In this document: piece after piece, positions 23,869 through 33,388 of the stretch
How the letters are laid out: each line of letters starts with the position of its first letter
Position numbering within the stretch: the first letter of the stretch is position 1
Origin: CAXBGS01 sp963975425
Lineage (GTDB): Bacteria > Planctomycetota > Planctomycetia > Pirellulales > Pirellulaceae
DNA length: 64,000 nt
Direction of reading: 5' to 3'
Assembly (NCBI GenBank): GCA_963975425.1
Contig: CAXBGS010000004.1
Location: 62,001-126,000 of the forward strand
Notes under the pieces: model-generated
Database searches by the model: none
What the model saw: only the letters and a program-made list of their open reading frames with translations
What the model was told of the DNA's origin: nothing
Translations under genes and position numbers: made by a program

Positions 23869-24510
23869 TTATTGCTGAGGCGTGGCACCGGGTGGCAATG
23901 GTTCTTCCCACAGAATTTTGTTTCCATCGGTGTCAAATTTGCGAGCTTGCCACTCCGACTGAATCGGAGCCGATCCGTTTGGGTAGGACGTGCCGCCGAT
24001 CACCTGATCGCCGACAATCTGTTCACCCAAGATTTGTTCACCGATGATTTGTTCGCCGTACGGGACAACCGTACCCGACGACAAATACGGATCCGAGACA
24101 ACTCCACCGTATGATTGACACTGACAATCGCCACCGTAGGCCGAACCGTAGGTCGCCGAACCGCCATCGACATAGCCGTTGCATCCGCAACTGGCCTGCG
24201 GCATCGAAACCATCGGCGGCGAACACGTGGGTGCGGCCGGTGCATAGGGAACAGCCGGCGCGGCGGGAGCGTACGGTGCCGCTTGGTAAGGCGCCGCTTG
24301 GTACGGCGCTGACTGACAAGGCGCTGACTGACAAGGCGTCTGCGGCGCATATGCGGGTGCTGGCGTTTGTGTTGCCAAGGGTGAACCAAGACGCTGGCAC
24401 AATCCGCATCGAGCGCCGCGGCCGAACATGAAGTTCTTTAGACCACAACAGCCAGAAGTTGTCGTGACCAATGTTACAGCTGCTACAACTGTGATCAAGC
24501 GAATGTTCAT
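23869..24510 (-). CDS. repeat-rich predicted lipoprotein
   Basis: 213 residues. The ATG is preceded by AAGGA at good spacing; an ATG seven codons upstream is less likely. The N-terminus is a lipoprotein-type signal (IRLITVVAAVTLVTTTSGC, with the predicted lipidated Cys near 21). The mature protein is low-complexity: CQSAP and PYQAA/PYAPAAP units at 60-95, a Cys/Gly/Tyr-rich middle (QASCGCNGYVDGG), and tandem GEQIIGEQILGEQIVGDQVIGG near 155-175. The last 40 residues (WQARKFDTDGNKILWEEPLPPG) look folded and are probably the conserved part. No known family was recognised; an envelope structural role is plausible. Confidence 0.65.
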   Translation of the reverse strand: MNIRLITVVAAVTLVTTTSGCCGLKNFMFGRGARCGLCQRLGSPLATQTPAPAYAPQTPCQSAPCQSAPYQAAPYQAAPYAPAAPAVPYAPAAPTCSPPMVSMPQASCGCNGYVDGGSATYGSAYGGDCQCQSYGGVVSDPYLSSGTVVPYGEQIIGEQILGEQIVGDQVIGGTSYPNGSAPIQSEWQARKFDTDGNKILWEEPLPPGATPQQ

Positions 24511-24676
24511 CGAAGTTTCCTTGACATGCAAAGTGTGTCTATTCGGTCAACTCGTATAGGTGACCAAACAAAATTAGGACACTATCGATGATGTGCAAAC
24601 GCAACATCGCTTTTTTTCTGCAACAATTCGTTGTCAAGACGCAACAACCCTGCTCTTACCCAATGGCACCCGCAAG

Positions 24677-25750
24677 ATGACGGCATCGCATCCTTCCTTT
24701 GTACGCACCGTTCTTTCGATCATGACAATCATGATGATGGTATCGATGGCAACGAAGGCCACCGCCGCGGGCCACGAAATCGTTTTGCAGACGAACGGCT
24801 CGGAATACAACTATCAAGACGAGACTTACGCACCTCTGGAAGGTACGTGCGGTGACCGCATCTGGTTAGTCAGCACTCGTCACCTGAGCAACGAAGTCTG
24901 CCGTGCTAACTTGGTCAACCCAAACTTGGCTGTTTCCGAACTTGATGCGTGCGGTCGCCGATTACAATCCTCGCTCGCGGAATATCAATTCGCCAAGACA
25001 CAGGGGCGTCAAACGGTCATCTACGTGCATGGCAACCGTACGCCGGCGTCGGTGGCCATCGAACGAGGGCTGACGATCTATCGCTTTATTGCCAGGTATC
25101 GCTGCGGTGAACCCATCGACTGGGTGATTTGGAGCTGGCCGAGTGAACAGCATGGGATCTTGATACACGACGCAAGAGAAAAAGCGAAGCGAACCGATGC
25201 TCACGGCATGTACCTGGCCATGTTCGTGCGTGACAACTTCGATGTCGACGACGCACCGACAATGATCGGCTATAGCTTTGGCGGACGCGTCGTCACGGGA
25301 TCACTGCATGCTTTAGCGGGTGGAAAACTGGGCGGCCGAACGTTGCCGGGCGCCAAGGTGCTTGGCACACCGATTCGCGCCGGACTCGTTGCGCCCGCCA
25401 TTGAACAAAGCTGGTTGCAACCCTGCGGTTATCATGGAAAGGCTACCCAGAACTTGGAAAAGTTGGTTCTGATGTACAACCACCGCGACTCGGTGCTGAA
25501 ACGATATTGGTTGCTTGATCGAGTGCGCAGCAGCGTGGCACTCGGTTACAGTGGTCCTCGCGTGTTTGGACCACGATACGACGGCAGCCGGCTGCCAGTC
25601 ATTGCCCGTGACTTTGCCCAAGTCATCGGTCACAACCACGACGAACTGGACTACTACCAAAAAGACTGCCGAGCGAGCAGTGAAATGGCGCGACTGATCC
25701 ATGGCACCCGCCCCCATTCGTCCAACATCGAACCGGCCATCGCCCACTGA
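24677..25750 (+). CDS. predicted secreted alpha/beta-hydrolase-like protein
   Basis: 357 residues with an N-terminal hydrophobic signal (VLSIMTIMMMVSMATKATAAG). The core fits an alpha/beta-hydrolase: VIYVHGNRTP gives the oxyanion-hole HG motif, MIGYSFGGRV the GxSxG nucleophile elbow, and a late histidine occurs in IGHNHDELDYY. An Asp in the NHRDSVLKRYW segment could complete the triad. Four cysteines are spread through the mature part. The natural substrate cannot be deduced. An upstream in-frame ATG (24593) would add 28 residues before the signal and was not used. The following aminotransferase gene begins 7 bases after the stop, suggesting co-transcription. Confidence 0.75.
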   Translation: MTASHPSFVRTVLSIMTIMMMVSMATKATAAGHEIVLQTNGSEYNYQDETYAPLEGTCGDRIWLVSTRHLSNEVCRANLVNPNLAVSELDACGRRLQSSLAEYQFAKTQGRQTVIYVHGNRTPASVAIERGLTIYRFIARYRCGEPIDWVIWSWPSEQHGILIHDAREKAKRTDAHGMYLAMFVRDNFDVDDAPTMIGYSFGGRVVTGSLHALAGGKLGGRTLPGAKVLGTPIRAGLVAPAIEQSWLQPCGYHGKATQNLEKLVLMYNHRDSVLKRYWLLDRVRSSVALGYSGPRVFGPRYDGSRLPVIARDFAQVIGHNHDELDYYQKDCRASSEMARLIHGTRPHSSNIEPAIAH

Positions 25751-25757
25751 GAACGGC

Positions 25758-26621
25758 ATGCCCGCTGAGGATTGCATTGGTTTCCTTAACGGTGACTGGT
25801 TGCCCAAGAGCCAAATGGCAATCTCAATCGCCGACGACGGATTTCGATTCGCCGCGACCGCCGTCGAACGGCTGCGCACCTACAACGGAAAAGTCTTCCA
25901 ACTGCCGGCTCACCTGGCGCGTTGGCGACGGACGCTGGCGGTGATGGGGATCGATGCACCTGCATCCGACGACCATATCGGCGAATTGGTTGCCGGCTTA
26001 TTCGATCGGAACGAGTCGTTCATCCAGCAGCAAGGCGATGTCGGGTTAACATGGTTCGCGACTCCCGGCACCCGTGATCGTCCGCTGACGTTTGCGATAC
26101 ATCTTAACGCGATCAATCACGACCAAGTCGATCATCGTCGCCAATTCGGACAGCCCGTCGTGATCACCGACGTGGTCCAGCCGTCGCCAAAGTCTTGGCC
26201 ACGCGAAATCAAAGCTCGCTGTCGACTGCACTACTACCTTGCCGATCGAGCGGCACAGTCGGTCGATGCGGACGCCACCGGTGTGCTGATCGACGAAGAT
26301 GGCAGCGTGACCGAAACGAGCATCGCCAACCTTGCGATCGTCAAAGACGACAAGATCATTTCACCGCCTCCGGATCGTGTGCTTGGCGGCATCACACAAC
26401 AAGTCGTCGAATCCCTCGCGCAGCAACAATTCATCGATTGGTTCAAACGTCCGATCGATCCGCAGGAAATGTTGGCGGCCGACGAAGTGATTTTGATGGG
26501 CACCGACACGGGCATCTGGTTCGGCAACCGCATCGGCGACCGCATCTTTCCGCAGGGCCCCGTCTATGCTCAGCTTGCGCGTGCTTTCGACGAACTTGTC
26601 ACCGGTAAGCCCGAACGCTGA
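25758..26621 (+). CDS. class IV aminotransferase (PLP-dependent)
   Basis: A 287-residue fold-type IV PLP enzyme, the group that holds branched-chain and D-amino-acid aminotransferases and aminodeoxychorismate lyase. Visible features are the N-terminal DGFRFAATAVERLRTYNGKVFQLPAHLARW, the PLP lysine in WPREIKARCRLHYYLADR, and the family signature VTETSIANLAIVKDDKIISPPPDRVLGGIT near the end. The start avoids overlap with the hydrolase gene; an earlier ATG 19 codons upstream overlaps it. Context does not identify the substrate: no folate or branched-chain biosynthesis genes are adjacent. Family call strong, exact reaction open. Confidence 0.85.
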   Translation: MPAEDCIGFLNGDWLPKSQMAISIADDGFRFAATAVERLRTYNGKVFQLPAHLARWRRTLAVMGIDAPASDDHIGELVAGLFDRNESFIQQQGDVGLTWFATPGTRDRPLTFAIHLNAINHDQVDHRRQFGQPVVITDVVQPSPKSWPREIKARCRLHYYLADRAAQSVDADATGVLIDEDGSVTETSIANLAIVKDDKIISPPPDRVLGGITQQVVESLAQQQFIDWFKRPIDPQEMLAADEVILMGTDTGIWFGNRIGDRIFPQGPVYAQLARAFDELVTGKPER

Positions 26622-26750
26622 TCGAACGATGAAACCTCCGATCAACCGAATCGGTGAGTTCCCGCTCGGCGCGCCGCGATGCGTTTGCTGTTAGAATGGT
26701 CTCCTTCATTCAACTTTCAACCTGGCACTGGATTGTCGGAGAAACCCATC

Positions 26751-27743
26751 GTGAACCGTTCTTACTTATCCTTCGTTTGCGTCTTTGCAGCAGCAATGCT
26801 GACATGGTCGGGATGTTCAAAGTCAGGCGATTCGGCCGCCAGCGGCGAGAAAATGCTCCGCGTCGCCGTCATTCCCAAAGGAACGAGCCACGAGTTTTGG
26901 AAATCGGTCCACTTCGGCGCACAAAAAGCCGCAGATGAGCTCGGCAACGTCGAAGTCATTTGGCGCGGTCCCGTCGTCGAAAGCGACACGGGCAGCCAAA
27001 TCGAAGTCGTCAAGAATATGATCACCATGCATGTCGACGGCATCGTTCTGGCACCGAACCAAAAAGGCGGATTGGTCGATGCTGTCGAAGAATCGGTCTC
27101 CGAAGGTATTCCGGTGGTGATTTTTGACAGTGGACTGGACGAAGGCCCAGAAATCGTCAGCTACGTCGCAACGGACAACTTCAAGGGTGGCCAATTGGCC
27201 GCCGATCAAATGGCCAAAGCGATTGGCGAAAAAGGAAATGTGATTTTGCTTCGGTATCTTGCCGGCAGTGAAAGCACCGAGCAGCGCGAAGAGGGTTTCT
27301 TGAAAGGCATTGCGAGCTATCCAGGCATCACCGTCGTCTCGTCTGACCAGCGTGGCGGCGACAACACGACGCAGTCGAAAGAAAAGATCGATCAATTGCT
27401 GCAAGTTCATGGTGATGATTTAGCCGGAATTTTTGCCGTCTGTGAACCGAACGCGAACGGAACCCTGGAAGCACTTCGCAATGCCGGCGTGAACAAGAAA
27501 GTAAAGCTGATCGCGTTTGACCCTAGCGACGCATTGATCGAAGCTCTCGGCGATGGGTCGTGCAGCGGAATCGTTCTGCAGAATCCGGTGAAGATGGGTT
27601 ACCAAAGTGTGATGACGTTAGTAAGCGCGATCGGCGGTCAGTCCGCAGAACCATTCCAATCGACCGGCGAAGTGGTCGCGACGCCGGAAAACATGAACGA
27701 CCCGGAAATCCAAGCACTGCTGAAGCCTGAGATTCTGGAGTAA
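26751..27743 (+). CDS. sugar ABC transporter substrate-binding lipoprotein (RbsB type)
   Basis: 330 residues from a GTG with CGGAGAAA upstream. The lipoprotein signal ends LTWSGC, with predicted lipidation of that Cys. The mature part matches family 1 periplasmic sugar-binding proteins: VAVIPKGTSHEFWKSVHFGAQKAADELG, DGIVLAPNQKGGLVDAVEESVSEGIPVVIFDSG, YVATDNFKGGQLAADQMA, AVCEPNANGTLEALRNAG and VKLIAFDPSDALIEAL. Ribose, galactose or a related sugar, or an autoinducer-like compound, is the expected ligand. It is the first gene of a B-A-C importer operon with 11-base gaps. Confidence 0.92.
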   Translation: MNRSYLSFVCVFAAAMLTWSGCSKSGDSAASGEKMLRVAVIPKGTSHEFWKSVHFGAQKAADELGNVEVIWRGPVVESDTGSQIEVVKNMITMHVDGIVLAPNQKGGLVDAVEESVSEGIPVVIFDSGLDEGPEIVSYVATDNFKGGQLAADQMAKAIGEKGNVILLRYLAGSESTEQREEGFLKGIASYPGITVVSSDQRGGDNTTQSKEKIDQLLQVHGDDLAGIFAVCEPNANGTLEALRNAGVNKKVKLIAFDPSDALIEALGDGSCSGIVLQNPVKMGYQSVMTLVSAIGGQSAEPFQSTGEVVATPENMNDPEIQALLKPEILE

Positions 27744-27754
27744 TTCACGGCTTC

Positions 27755-29242
27755 ATGGAAAAACCGCTGCTTCATATGTCGGGGATCAACAAACGGTTTG
27801 GTCCCACGCGCGCGCTTCAAGACGTGTCGTTGACCGTTCGCGCCGGCGATGTGCTTGCGCTGATTGGTGAAAACGGAGCCGGCAAAAGCACGTTGCTGAA
27901 AACACTGAGCGGTGCACACCGCGCCGACAGCGGCACGATGTCTATCGAAGACGCTCTGTATCGACCGCGCGGACCTCACGACGCTCGTGAGTCGGGGGTT
28001 GCGATGATTTACCAAGAGCTAAACCTGGCGCCCGATCTCTCGATCGAAGACAACGTGTTGCTAGGACATCCGGGAACAGGCGGCGGTTCATTGTTTCGCG
28101 GCAAGCAACGTCTCCGCGTGCGACAAGCGCTCGACGATGTTGGCCTCACCGAACTGGACCCGCGTGCGATTGTGGCCGAGCAGTCCGTCGCCACGCAGCA
28201 ACTGATCGAGATCGCTCGGGCACTGGCGTCCGACGCTCGAATCATCTTGTTTGACGAACCGACCAGTTCGCTGCCACAAAAGGACGTGAGGCGGCTATTC
28301 GAGATCGTTCACCGCCTAAAATCACGCGGACTCGGGATCGTCTACATCAGCCACTTCCTTGAAGAAGTACGAGAGGTTGCCGATTCGTACGCGGTCCTTC
28401 GCGATGGCCGAAATGTTGGTGAAGGCCGTATCGATGACATCTCCGACGACCAAATCGTATCGCTGATGGTTGGCCGTGACGTCGACGATCTGTTTCCGTC
28501 GGTACCGCATCAGCCCGGCGATACCTGGGTCGACGTGAAACAACTCAGCGGATCGCCTTATCCGCGTAACGTCAATGTTGCCCTGCGCCGCGGCGAAATC
28601 TTTGGCGTCGCCGGATTGGTCGGCGCCGGACGCACCGAATTACTTCGATCCTTATTCGGCTTGGACTCGATCGACGCCGGCCTCGTGACGGTTTCGGGAA
28701 ACGAAATTGCAAACAATGTTCGCGCCCGTATGAAAGCCGGTTTCGGCCTGTTATCAGAGGATCGTAAAAACGAAGGGCTCGCTCAAGACCTATCCATCAT
28801 TGAAAACACCACGATTGGCAGCCTGCACTCCTATTCGAAATGTGGCGTGATAAATCTTCGCAAGCGTGACCAAGCCGCCACGGCGCTAATGCAACAGGTT
28901 TCCGTCAAAGCACACAGCGGAACTCAAGCCGTGTCCGAACTGTCCGGTGGAAACCAACAAAAGGTTGCCATCGCTAGAATTTTGCACCAGCAAGCGGAAA
29001 TCTTGATGCTGGACGAACCGACCAAAGGAATCGATGTTGGCACCAAAGCCGAAATCTATCGCACGATGGGCGAGTTGGCGGCTGAGGGTAAAACCGTCGT
29101 TTTCGTCAGCTCGTATCTTCCTGAACTTTTAGCGGTCTGTGATCGCATCGGCGTCATGGCACGCGGTGAACTGCGAGAGGTGCGTGAAACGAAAGACTGG
29201 ACCGAAGAAGACGTCATGGCGTCTGCGATTGCATTAGACTAG
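27755..29242 (+). CDS. sugar ABC transporter ATPase with two nucleotide-binding domains (RbsA type)
   Basis: 495 residues, the normal length for the duplicated ATPases of ribose-type importers. The first half has Walker A GENGAGKST, the Q-loop YQELNLAPDLSIEDN, the signature-like VATQQLIEIARAL and Walker B IILFDEPTSS. The second half has a degenerate P-loop (GLVGAGRTELLRSLFG), the signature ELSGGNQQKVAIARIL and Walker B LMLDEPTKGIDVG. Such asymmetry is usual in RbsA and MglA. It should drive import with the neighbouring binding protein and permease. Confidence 0.94.
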   Translation: MEKPLLHMSGINKRFGPTRALQDVSLTVRAGDVLALIGENGAGKSTLLKTLSGAHRADSGTMSIEDALYRPRGPHDARESGVAMIYQELNLAPDLSIEDNVLLGHPGTGGGSLFRGKQRLRVRQALDDVGLTELDPRAIVAEQSVATQQLIEIARALASDARIILFDEPTSSLPQKDVRRLFEIVHRLKSRGLGIVYISHFLEEVREVADSYAVLRDGRNVGEGRIDDISDDQIVSLMVGRDVDDLFPSVPHQPGDTWVDVKQLSGSPYPRNVNVALRRGEIFGVAGLVGAGRTELLRSLFGLDSIDAGLVTVSGNEIANNVRARMKAGFGLLSEDRKNEGLAQDLSIIENTTIGSLHSYSKCGVINLRKRDQAATALMQQVSVKAHSGTQAVSELSGGNQQKVAIARILHQQAEILMLDEPTKGIDVGTKAEIYRTMGELAAEGKTVVFVSSYLPELLAVCDRIGVMARGELREVRETKDWTEEDVMASAIALD

Positions 29243-29253
29243 ACACGATTGAT

Positions 29254-30327
29254 ATGCCTGGACCGATACCAAACACGATTCGTAAGCTCTTTCGCTCACA
29301 GCTTGGGCCTGTGTTTGCGTTGTTCTTCATTGTGTTACTGTTTGCCGTCGCCGATCGGATGTTCAGCGAAGGATATTTCTTATCCGTTCGCAACATGCGG
29401 GTGATCATGAGCTCGGCGTCCTTGATCGCCGTACCTGCGCTCGGCATGACGATCATCATCATTGCGGCCGGTATCGACCTGTCCGCGGGAACCGCATTAA
29501 CGCTTTGCGGAACGGTGCTCGCACTGCAATTAAAACACTCGGCGGTCGCAGCAACCGAGCCGGGATTCGAATCGACCATGCTGGTCGCTATTGCGATGAC
29601 CATCATGACGGGATGCCTGTGCGGGTTCATCAACGGTCTTTTGATCAGCGCCACTCGAGTCGTTCCGTTCATCGTGACACTGGGGACGATGACCATATTC
29701 CTTGGCGTGGGGCAAATCCTGGCCGGCGAGTCGACCGTGTACGCGCCAAACGAGAACATACCGAGCTGGCTGAAATACCTTTGCTATACCGGTTCCAACG
29801 GCGACAACTACCTGATCGCCGGAGTGCCGATTCCCACCAGCGTGATCATCGCTGTCACGCTGGCCGTTTTGGTCGGCTTGCTGATGCGATACACGGTATT
29901 TGGGCGTAATGTTTTCGCGTTGGGATCCAGCGAATCGACCGCGAGACTTTGCGGAATCAATGTTCCGACGACAATCGTTGCGGTTTATACCTTGGCCGGA
30001 TTTTTTGTCGCCATCGGAGGCTTGCTGTACTATGCCGATGTCAAGAACGGCAACCCAAGTGACGGGACTGGCAAAGAACTTGAAATCATCGCCGCCGTGG
30101 TCTTGGGCGGCGGCAGTCTTAGCGGTGGACGTGGATCGATCCTGGGGACCATGGTCGGTGCATTGATTATCACGGTGATCCGCAGCGGTTGTTCTCAGCT
30201 TTCGATCCCGAATACGTACACCCATATTATCATTGGCTGCATCATCATCGTCGCCGTCATCGTTGACCAATTGCGTCACGGTTCGCCGGAATGGTTCTTT
30301 CGACTGATTCAACGACGTCAGTCATGA
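29254..30327 (+). CDS. sugar ABC transporter permease (RbsC type)
   Basis: A 357-residue polytopic inner-membrane protein with eight to ten hydrophobic segments. Family signatures include IIIIAAGIDLSAGTALTLCG, NGLLISATRVVPFIVTLGTM, ALGSSESTARLCGINVPTTIVAVYTLAGF, and the C-terminal AAVVLGGGSLSGGRGSILGT loop that contacts the ATPase. It presumably forms a homodimeric channel. Its TGA overlaps the ATG of the MCE-like gene by four bases (ATGA), so the importer and the following Mla-like genes are translationally coupled, an unexpected arrangement. Confidence 0.93.
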   Translation: MPGPIPNTIRKLFRSQLGPVFALFFIVLLFAVADRMFSEGYFLSVRNMRVIMSSASLIAVPALGMTIIIIAAGIDLSAGTALTLCGTVLALQLKHSAVAATEPGFESTMLVAIAMTIMTGCLCGFINGLLISATRVVPFIVTLGTMTIFLGVGQILAGESTVYAPNENIPSWLKYLCYTGSNGDNYLIAGVPIPTSVIIAVTLAVLVGLLMRYTVFGRNVFALGSSESTARLCGINVPTTIVAVYTLAGFFVAIGGLLYYADVKNGNPSDGTGKELEIIAAVVLGGGSLSGGRGSILGTMVGALIITVIRSGCSQLSIPNTYTHIIIGCIIIVAVIVDQLRHGSPEWFFRLIQRRQS

Positions 30328-31610
30328 GCAGACCTGTTTTCCGATCGCTTGGCATTGCCTTCTGGGCGGCTGTGATTTTGGCCACCGCATATTTCATGCG
30401 ATCGAGTTGGCAGCCGACCGGTACCACCGGTGACGTCACGCTCGCTCGTTATTTGCTAAAGCCGCCGGCCAAGATCACGGCGAAGGATCCAACCAAGCAA
30501 ATCCGTGTCAACGATCCCGTCTTTTATCGCGACCAAGCAAATCAGTGGCGGCAAATCGGTTACGTCACCAAAGTTGCGTTGCAACACGATCACAGCAGCG
30601 TTACGCTCGCCTGGTATCTGGATTCCTATGCTCCCGACGAGTGTCGTTTGACTCAGTTCCATAACAGCGGCAAGTTAGAAGACGTCGTGGCAACGATGCT
30701 GCCGCCAGAAAAACGCCGACGCATTCAACAACGCTTAGCCACCGTCATGTCAGCACATGGCGAGGAACTTTCCGCCGCTTTCGTCCCCCTGGTTCAGGAA
30801 ACGTTGCGACAGTCGCTGCCGGTGATCGAAGATGAGCTTCGCAAAAGCGTGGCGGCTCATCGCAACGAATTGGACTCGTTCGCTCAGCGGTGGAACGAAG
30901 AAATCATCAACGAAAAACTGCTGCCGCTGGCCCGACAAGAAATCATCCCGATCGTGCGTCACCACGGGCAACCACCGGCCGAGCAAATCGGACAAGAGTT
31001 GTGGAACCGGGCGTCCCTGTTTCGATTCGGATGGCGCGCCGTCTATGACAACACGCCGCTGCCACGTCGCGATCTGGTGAAAGAAGAATGGGATCGCTTT
31101 GTCGAAGAGGAAGCGGTGCCAGTGTTCGAAGCACACATGGATGAAATCGTGGTCGCGGTGGAAGGCATTGTGCGCGACATCGCCGCCAATGAAGTCATAC
31201 GCCATGAACTGGGCGAAGTCGCCGAAAAGATTGCGACCGACCCTGATGTGCAGCAATTCGTTCGCACGATCATGCGAGAAACACTTATCGAAAACGAACG
31301 ACTGCGTGAAGTCTGGGCCGGCGTCTGGCAAAGCGATCAGGCGCGCAGCGCTTTCGACTTGGCCGGTGATCGATTAGAACCAATCGTGCGTCAAATTGGC
31401 GACGATTTGTTCGGGACCAAAGAGACCGGTATCGATCCAAACTTTGCTCGCGTGCTGCGAAATCAAATCCTAGGCAAAGACCGTCGCTGGATCGTCGCCA
31501 GCGTCGCCGCCGACAAGGCGCTCGCCAGTGGCATGACCATTCAATTATCCAACCAGTCGGCGGTCTATCCGATCATTCATACGGCGGAATCGATCGAGGA
31601 TGCCCGGTGA
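30324..31610 (+). CDS. membrane-anchored MCE-like (MlaD-like) protein
   Basis: 428 residues. One N-terminal membrane segment (about 8-24) anchors a region resembling a divergent MCE fold: KQIRVNDPVFYRDQANQWRQIGYVTKVALQHDHSSVTLAWYL, as in the strand pattern where MlaD carries its lipid-conducting ring. The remaining 300 residues are mostly helical and charged, with MSAHGEELSAAFVPLVQETL-type amphipathic stretches that could form a periplasmic helical tube or stalk. The call leans on context: the next gene, overlapping by four bases (GTGA), is a MlaF-MlaE fusion. MCE proteins move phospholipids across the periplasm. Sequence similarity to MlaD is weak by eye. Confidence 0.55.
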   Translation: MSRPVFRSLGIAFWAAVILATAYFMRSSWQPTGTTGDVTLARYLLKPPAKITAKDPTKQIRVNDPVFYRDQANQWRQIGYVTKVALQHDHSSVTLAWYLDSYAPDECRLTQFHNSGKLEDVVATMLPPEKRRRIQQRLATVMSAHGEELSAAFVPLVQETLRQSLPVIEDELRKSVAAHRNELDSFAQRWNEEIINEKLLPLARQEIIPIVRHHGQPPAEQIGQELWNRASLFRFGWRAVYDNTPLPRRDLVKEEWDRFVEEEAVPVFEAHMDEIVVAVEGIVRDIAANEVIRHELGEVAEKIATDPDVQQFVRTIMRETLIENERLREVWAGVWQSDQARSAFDLAGDRLEPIVRQIGDDLFGTKETGIDPNFARVLRNQILGKDRRWIVASVAADKALASGMTIQLSNQSAVYPIIHTAESIEDAR

Positions 31611-33190
31611 GCGACGAAGGTATCGAACTGCATCCGCTGCGGTTGAGCGGCGTCAACATTTCGGCAGGCGACCGCCCGCTGTTGGAAGATACATCGGTCA
31701 CAATCCCGGGTGGCAAGATTACCGTCATCGTTGGCGGCAGCGGTGCGGGAAAGTCGGTACTGCTGCGAGTCTTGGCCGGATTGTTGCCAGCCGATGGACC
31801 GGCGATTCGATGGACCGGCGACATCGATCTGGGCGACGACCACCAAGGCGGAGTCGTCTCACGTCGAAAACGTGTCGGAATCGTCTTCCAACAATTCGCT
31901 CTGTTTGATGAATTATCTGCGACAGCCAACGTTCAGTTTGCGATCGATCATCGCAGCAACCCAAAGTCGCCGCCGCTGCAATCGGCCAAACAATGGCTGG
32001 ATGAACTGGCCGTTCCCACCAACACGCCGGTATCGAGTCTCAGTGGCGGCCAAAAACAAAGACTAGCGATCGCTCGCACGCTGGCGGCGGATCCAGAGAT
32101 CATTCTGTATGACGAACCAACATCGGGGCTCGACGCGGCCAGCGGTCGCAAAGTCGCTCAACTGATCCGAGAAACTCAAACGGCTCATCGCCGGACCAGT
32201 ATCGTCGTCACTCATGATTACGAGACGTTGATTCCGATTGCAGATGAAGTACTGCTGCTCGATTCATCGGAAAAACGCATGGTTGTCGTGGCAAAGGAGG
32301 ACTGGCCGCGGATACCCGATCGCATGCAACCGGTCGCTGTCACCGATCAGCCCGTCAATCACGAAACCGCGGCCGACTGGAAGACACGGTTCGGGCGGCA
32401 AGCGGACCAGTTTGTCACCGCAACGGGGAAGGCAATCTGGACCACGGCGAGACTGCCCATCGATTTGTTGCCGGCATTCCCGCGACCGCGATGGGCGTTT
32501 CGTTTCTTGCTGCACTTCTTGCGATTGGTGGGCGGTCCGTCGGCATGGTTTTACTTAATTCTGTCGGGCCTGATTGTTGGCTTCACGACGACGTATTTCA
32601 CATTTCGGTTCATGCCATTTCGCGTCTACACACAACCGTTGCTGATTGATGAGTTGCTGGCATCGATCGGTTTCGCGTTGTACCGCATCCTGGTTCCGGT
32701 GCTTGCGACGGTTCTGATCGCCGCGAGGTGCGGTGCTGCCGTTGCCGCCGATGTCGGTGTCAAACAATACGGCGGCCAAGTTGACGCGATCGCGACGCTG
32801 GGTGTCCGACCCAAAGTTTACTTACTGGTACCGATCGTTCTCGCGTTTGTGATCGCAACGCCATTACTAGAATGGCTGGCATTTACAGCGGCCAAGTCGA
32901 TCAGCCTGTTGACATTCGTGTCGACGCACCCGACGGTCGACCCGTTTTTTTGGGGACAGCACTTCTATCGCAACCTTGATCCGGAGCGTTCGTTGCTGTA
33001 CGTCGGCTGGTCTTGGGTCTTGCTAAAGAACATTCTGTGCGGTGTCGGGACCGCGACGATCGGTTACTATCATGGGATCGCGCCGAAGAATTCGGCAAGC
33101 GATGTCAGTCATTCGATCACGGCAACCGTGCTTTGGACGACGCTATTCGTCTTAGTCGTTCACTTCGCTATTGCCTTACTTGAATTTTAG
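31607..33190 (+). CDS. MlaF-MlaE fusion: ABC ATPase joined to MCE-type permease
   Basis: 527 residues from a GTG start. Residues 1-230 are an ABC ATPase with Walker A GGSGAGKSVLLR, Q-loop VFQQFALFDEL, signature LSGGQKQRLAIAR, Walker B ILYDEPTSGLD and H-loop VVTHD. After a linker, residues 290-525 form a polytopic permease of the MlaE type: FRVYTQPLLIDELLASIGFALYRILVPVLATVLIAARCGAAVAADVG and VDAIATLGVRPKVYLLVPIVLAFVI. In most bacteria MlaF and MlaE are separate proteins. With the upstream MCE-like protein this should form a lipid transporter of the inner membrane. Direction of transport is unknown. Confidence 0.88.
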   Translation: MSDEGIELHPLRLSGVNISAGDRPLLEDTSVTIPGGKITVIVGGSGAGKSVLLRVLAGLLPADGPAIRWTGDIDLGDDHQGGVVSRRKRVGIVFQQFALFDELSATANVQFAIDHRSNPKSPPLQSAKQWLDELAVPTNTPVSSLSGGQKQRLAIARTLAADPEIILYDEPTSGLDAASGRKVAQLIRETQTAHRRTSIVVTHDYETLIPIADEVLLLDSSEKRMVVVAKEDWPRIPDRMQPVAVTDQPVNHETAADWKTRFGRQADQFVTATGKAIWTTARLPIDLLPAFPRPRWAFRFLLHFLRLVGGPSAWFYLILSGLIVGFTTTYFTFRFMPFRVYTQPLLIDELLASIGFALYRILVPVLATVLIAARCGAAVAADVGVKQYGGQVDAIATLGVRPKVYLLVPIVLAFVIATPLLEWLAFTAAKSISLLTFVSTHPTVDPFFWGQHFYRNLDPERSLLYVGWSWVLLKNILCGVGTATIGYYHGIAPKNSASDVSHSITATVLWTTLFVLVVHFAIALLEF

Positions 33191-33212
33191 CCCCATCCTC
33201 AGAGACCCCTTC

Positions 33213-33383
33213 ATGGACAAGAAAGCGAAGAAACGCTTGGACGTCATCAACAAAAAATTGCAAACGTTGCGACCGCGACTGGCGGGTGCGAAATCACAAG
33301 ACGATGACCCGGGTGAGGTCAAATCATTGGAAGACGAAATCGCAAAGCTGGAAGCCGAAGCCGCCGAACTAAAAGCAAAATAG
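33213..33383 (+). CDS. small charged coiled-coil protein (56 aa)
   Basis: The ATG follows the MlaF-MlaE stop by 22 bases. The product is very Lys/Glu-rich and helical, with heptad-like leucines (KKRLDVINKKLQTLRPRL and KSLEDEIAKLEAEAAELKAK). No domain was recognised. It lies between two clear genes on the same strand, with the OYE-family gene five bases downstream, so it is probably expressed. The frame is open 14 codons further upstream into the MlaE coding end, but that start is unlikely. Function unknown. Confidence 0.6.
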   Translation: MDKKAKKRLDVINKKLQTLRPRLAGAKSQDDDPGEVKSLEDEIAKLEAEAAELKAK

Positions 33384-33388
33384 CAACG

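Noticed and set aside
29530..30312. 260-codon minus-strand frame opposite the sugar permease
   Set aside because: The product is rich in D, H, R and Q with no hydrophobic core, and the plus strand encodes an unambiguous permease.
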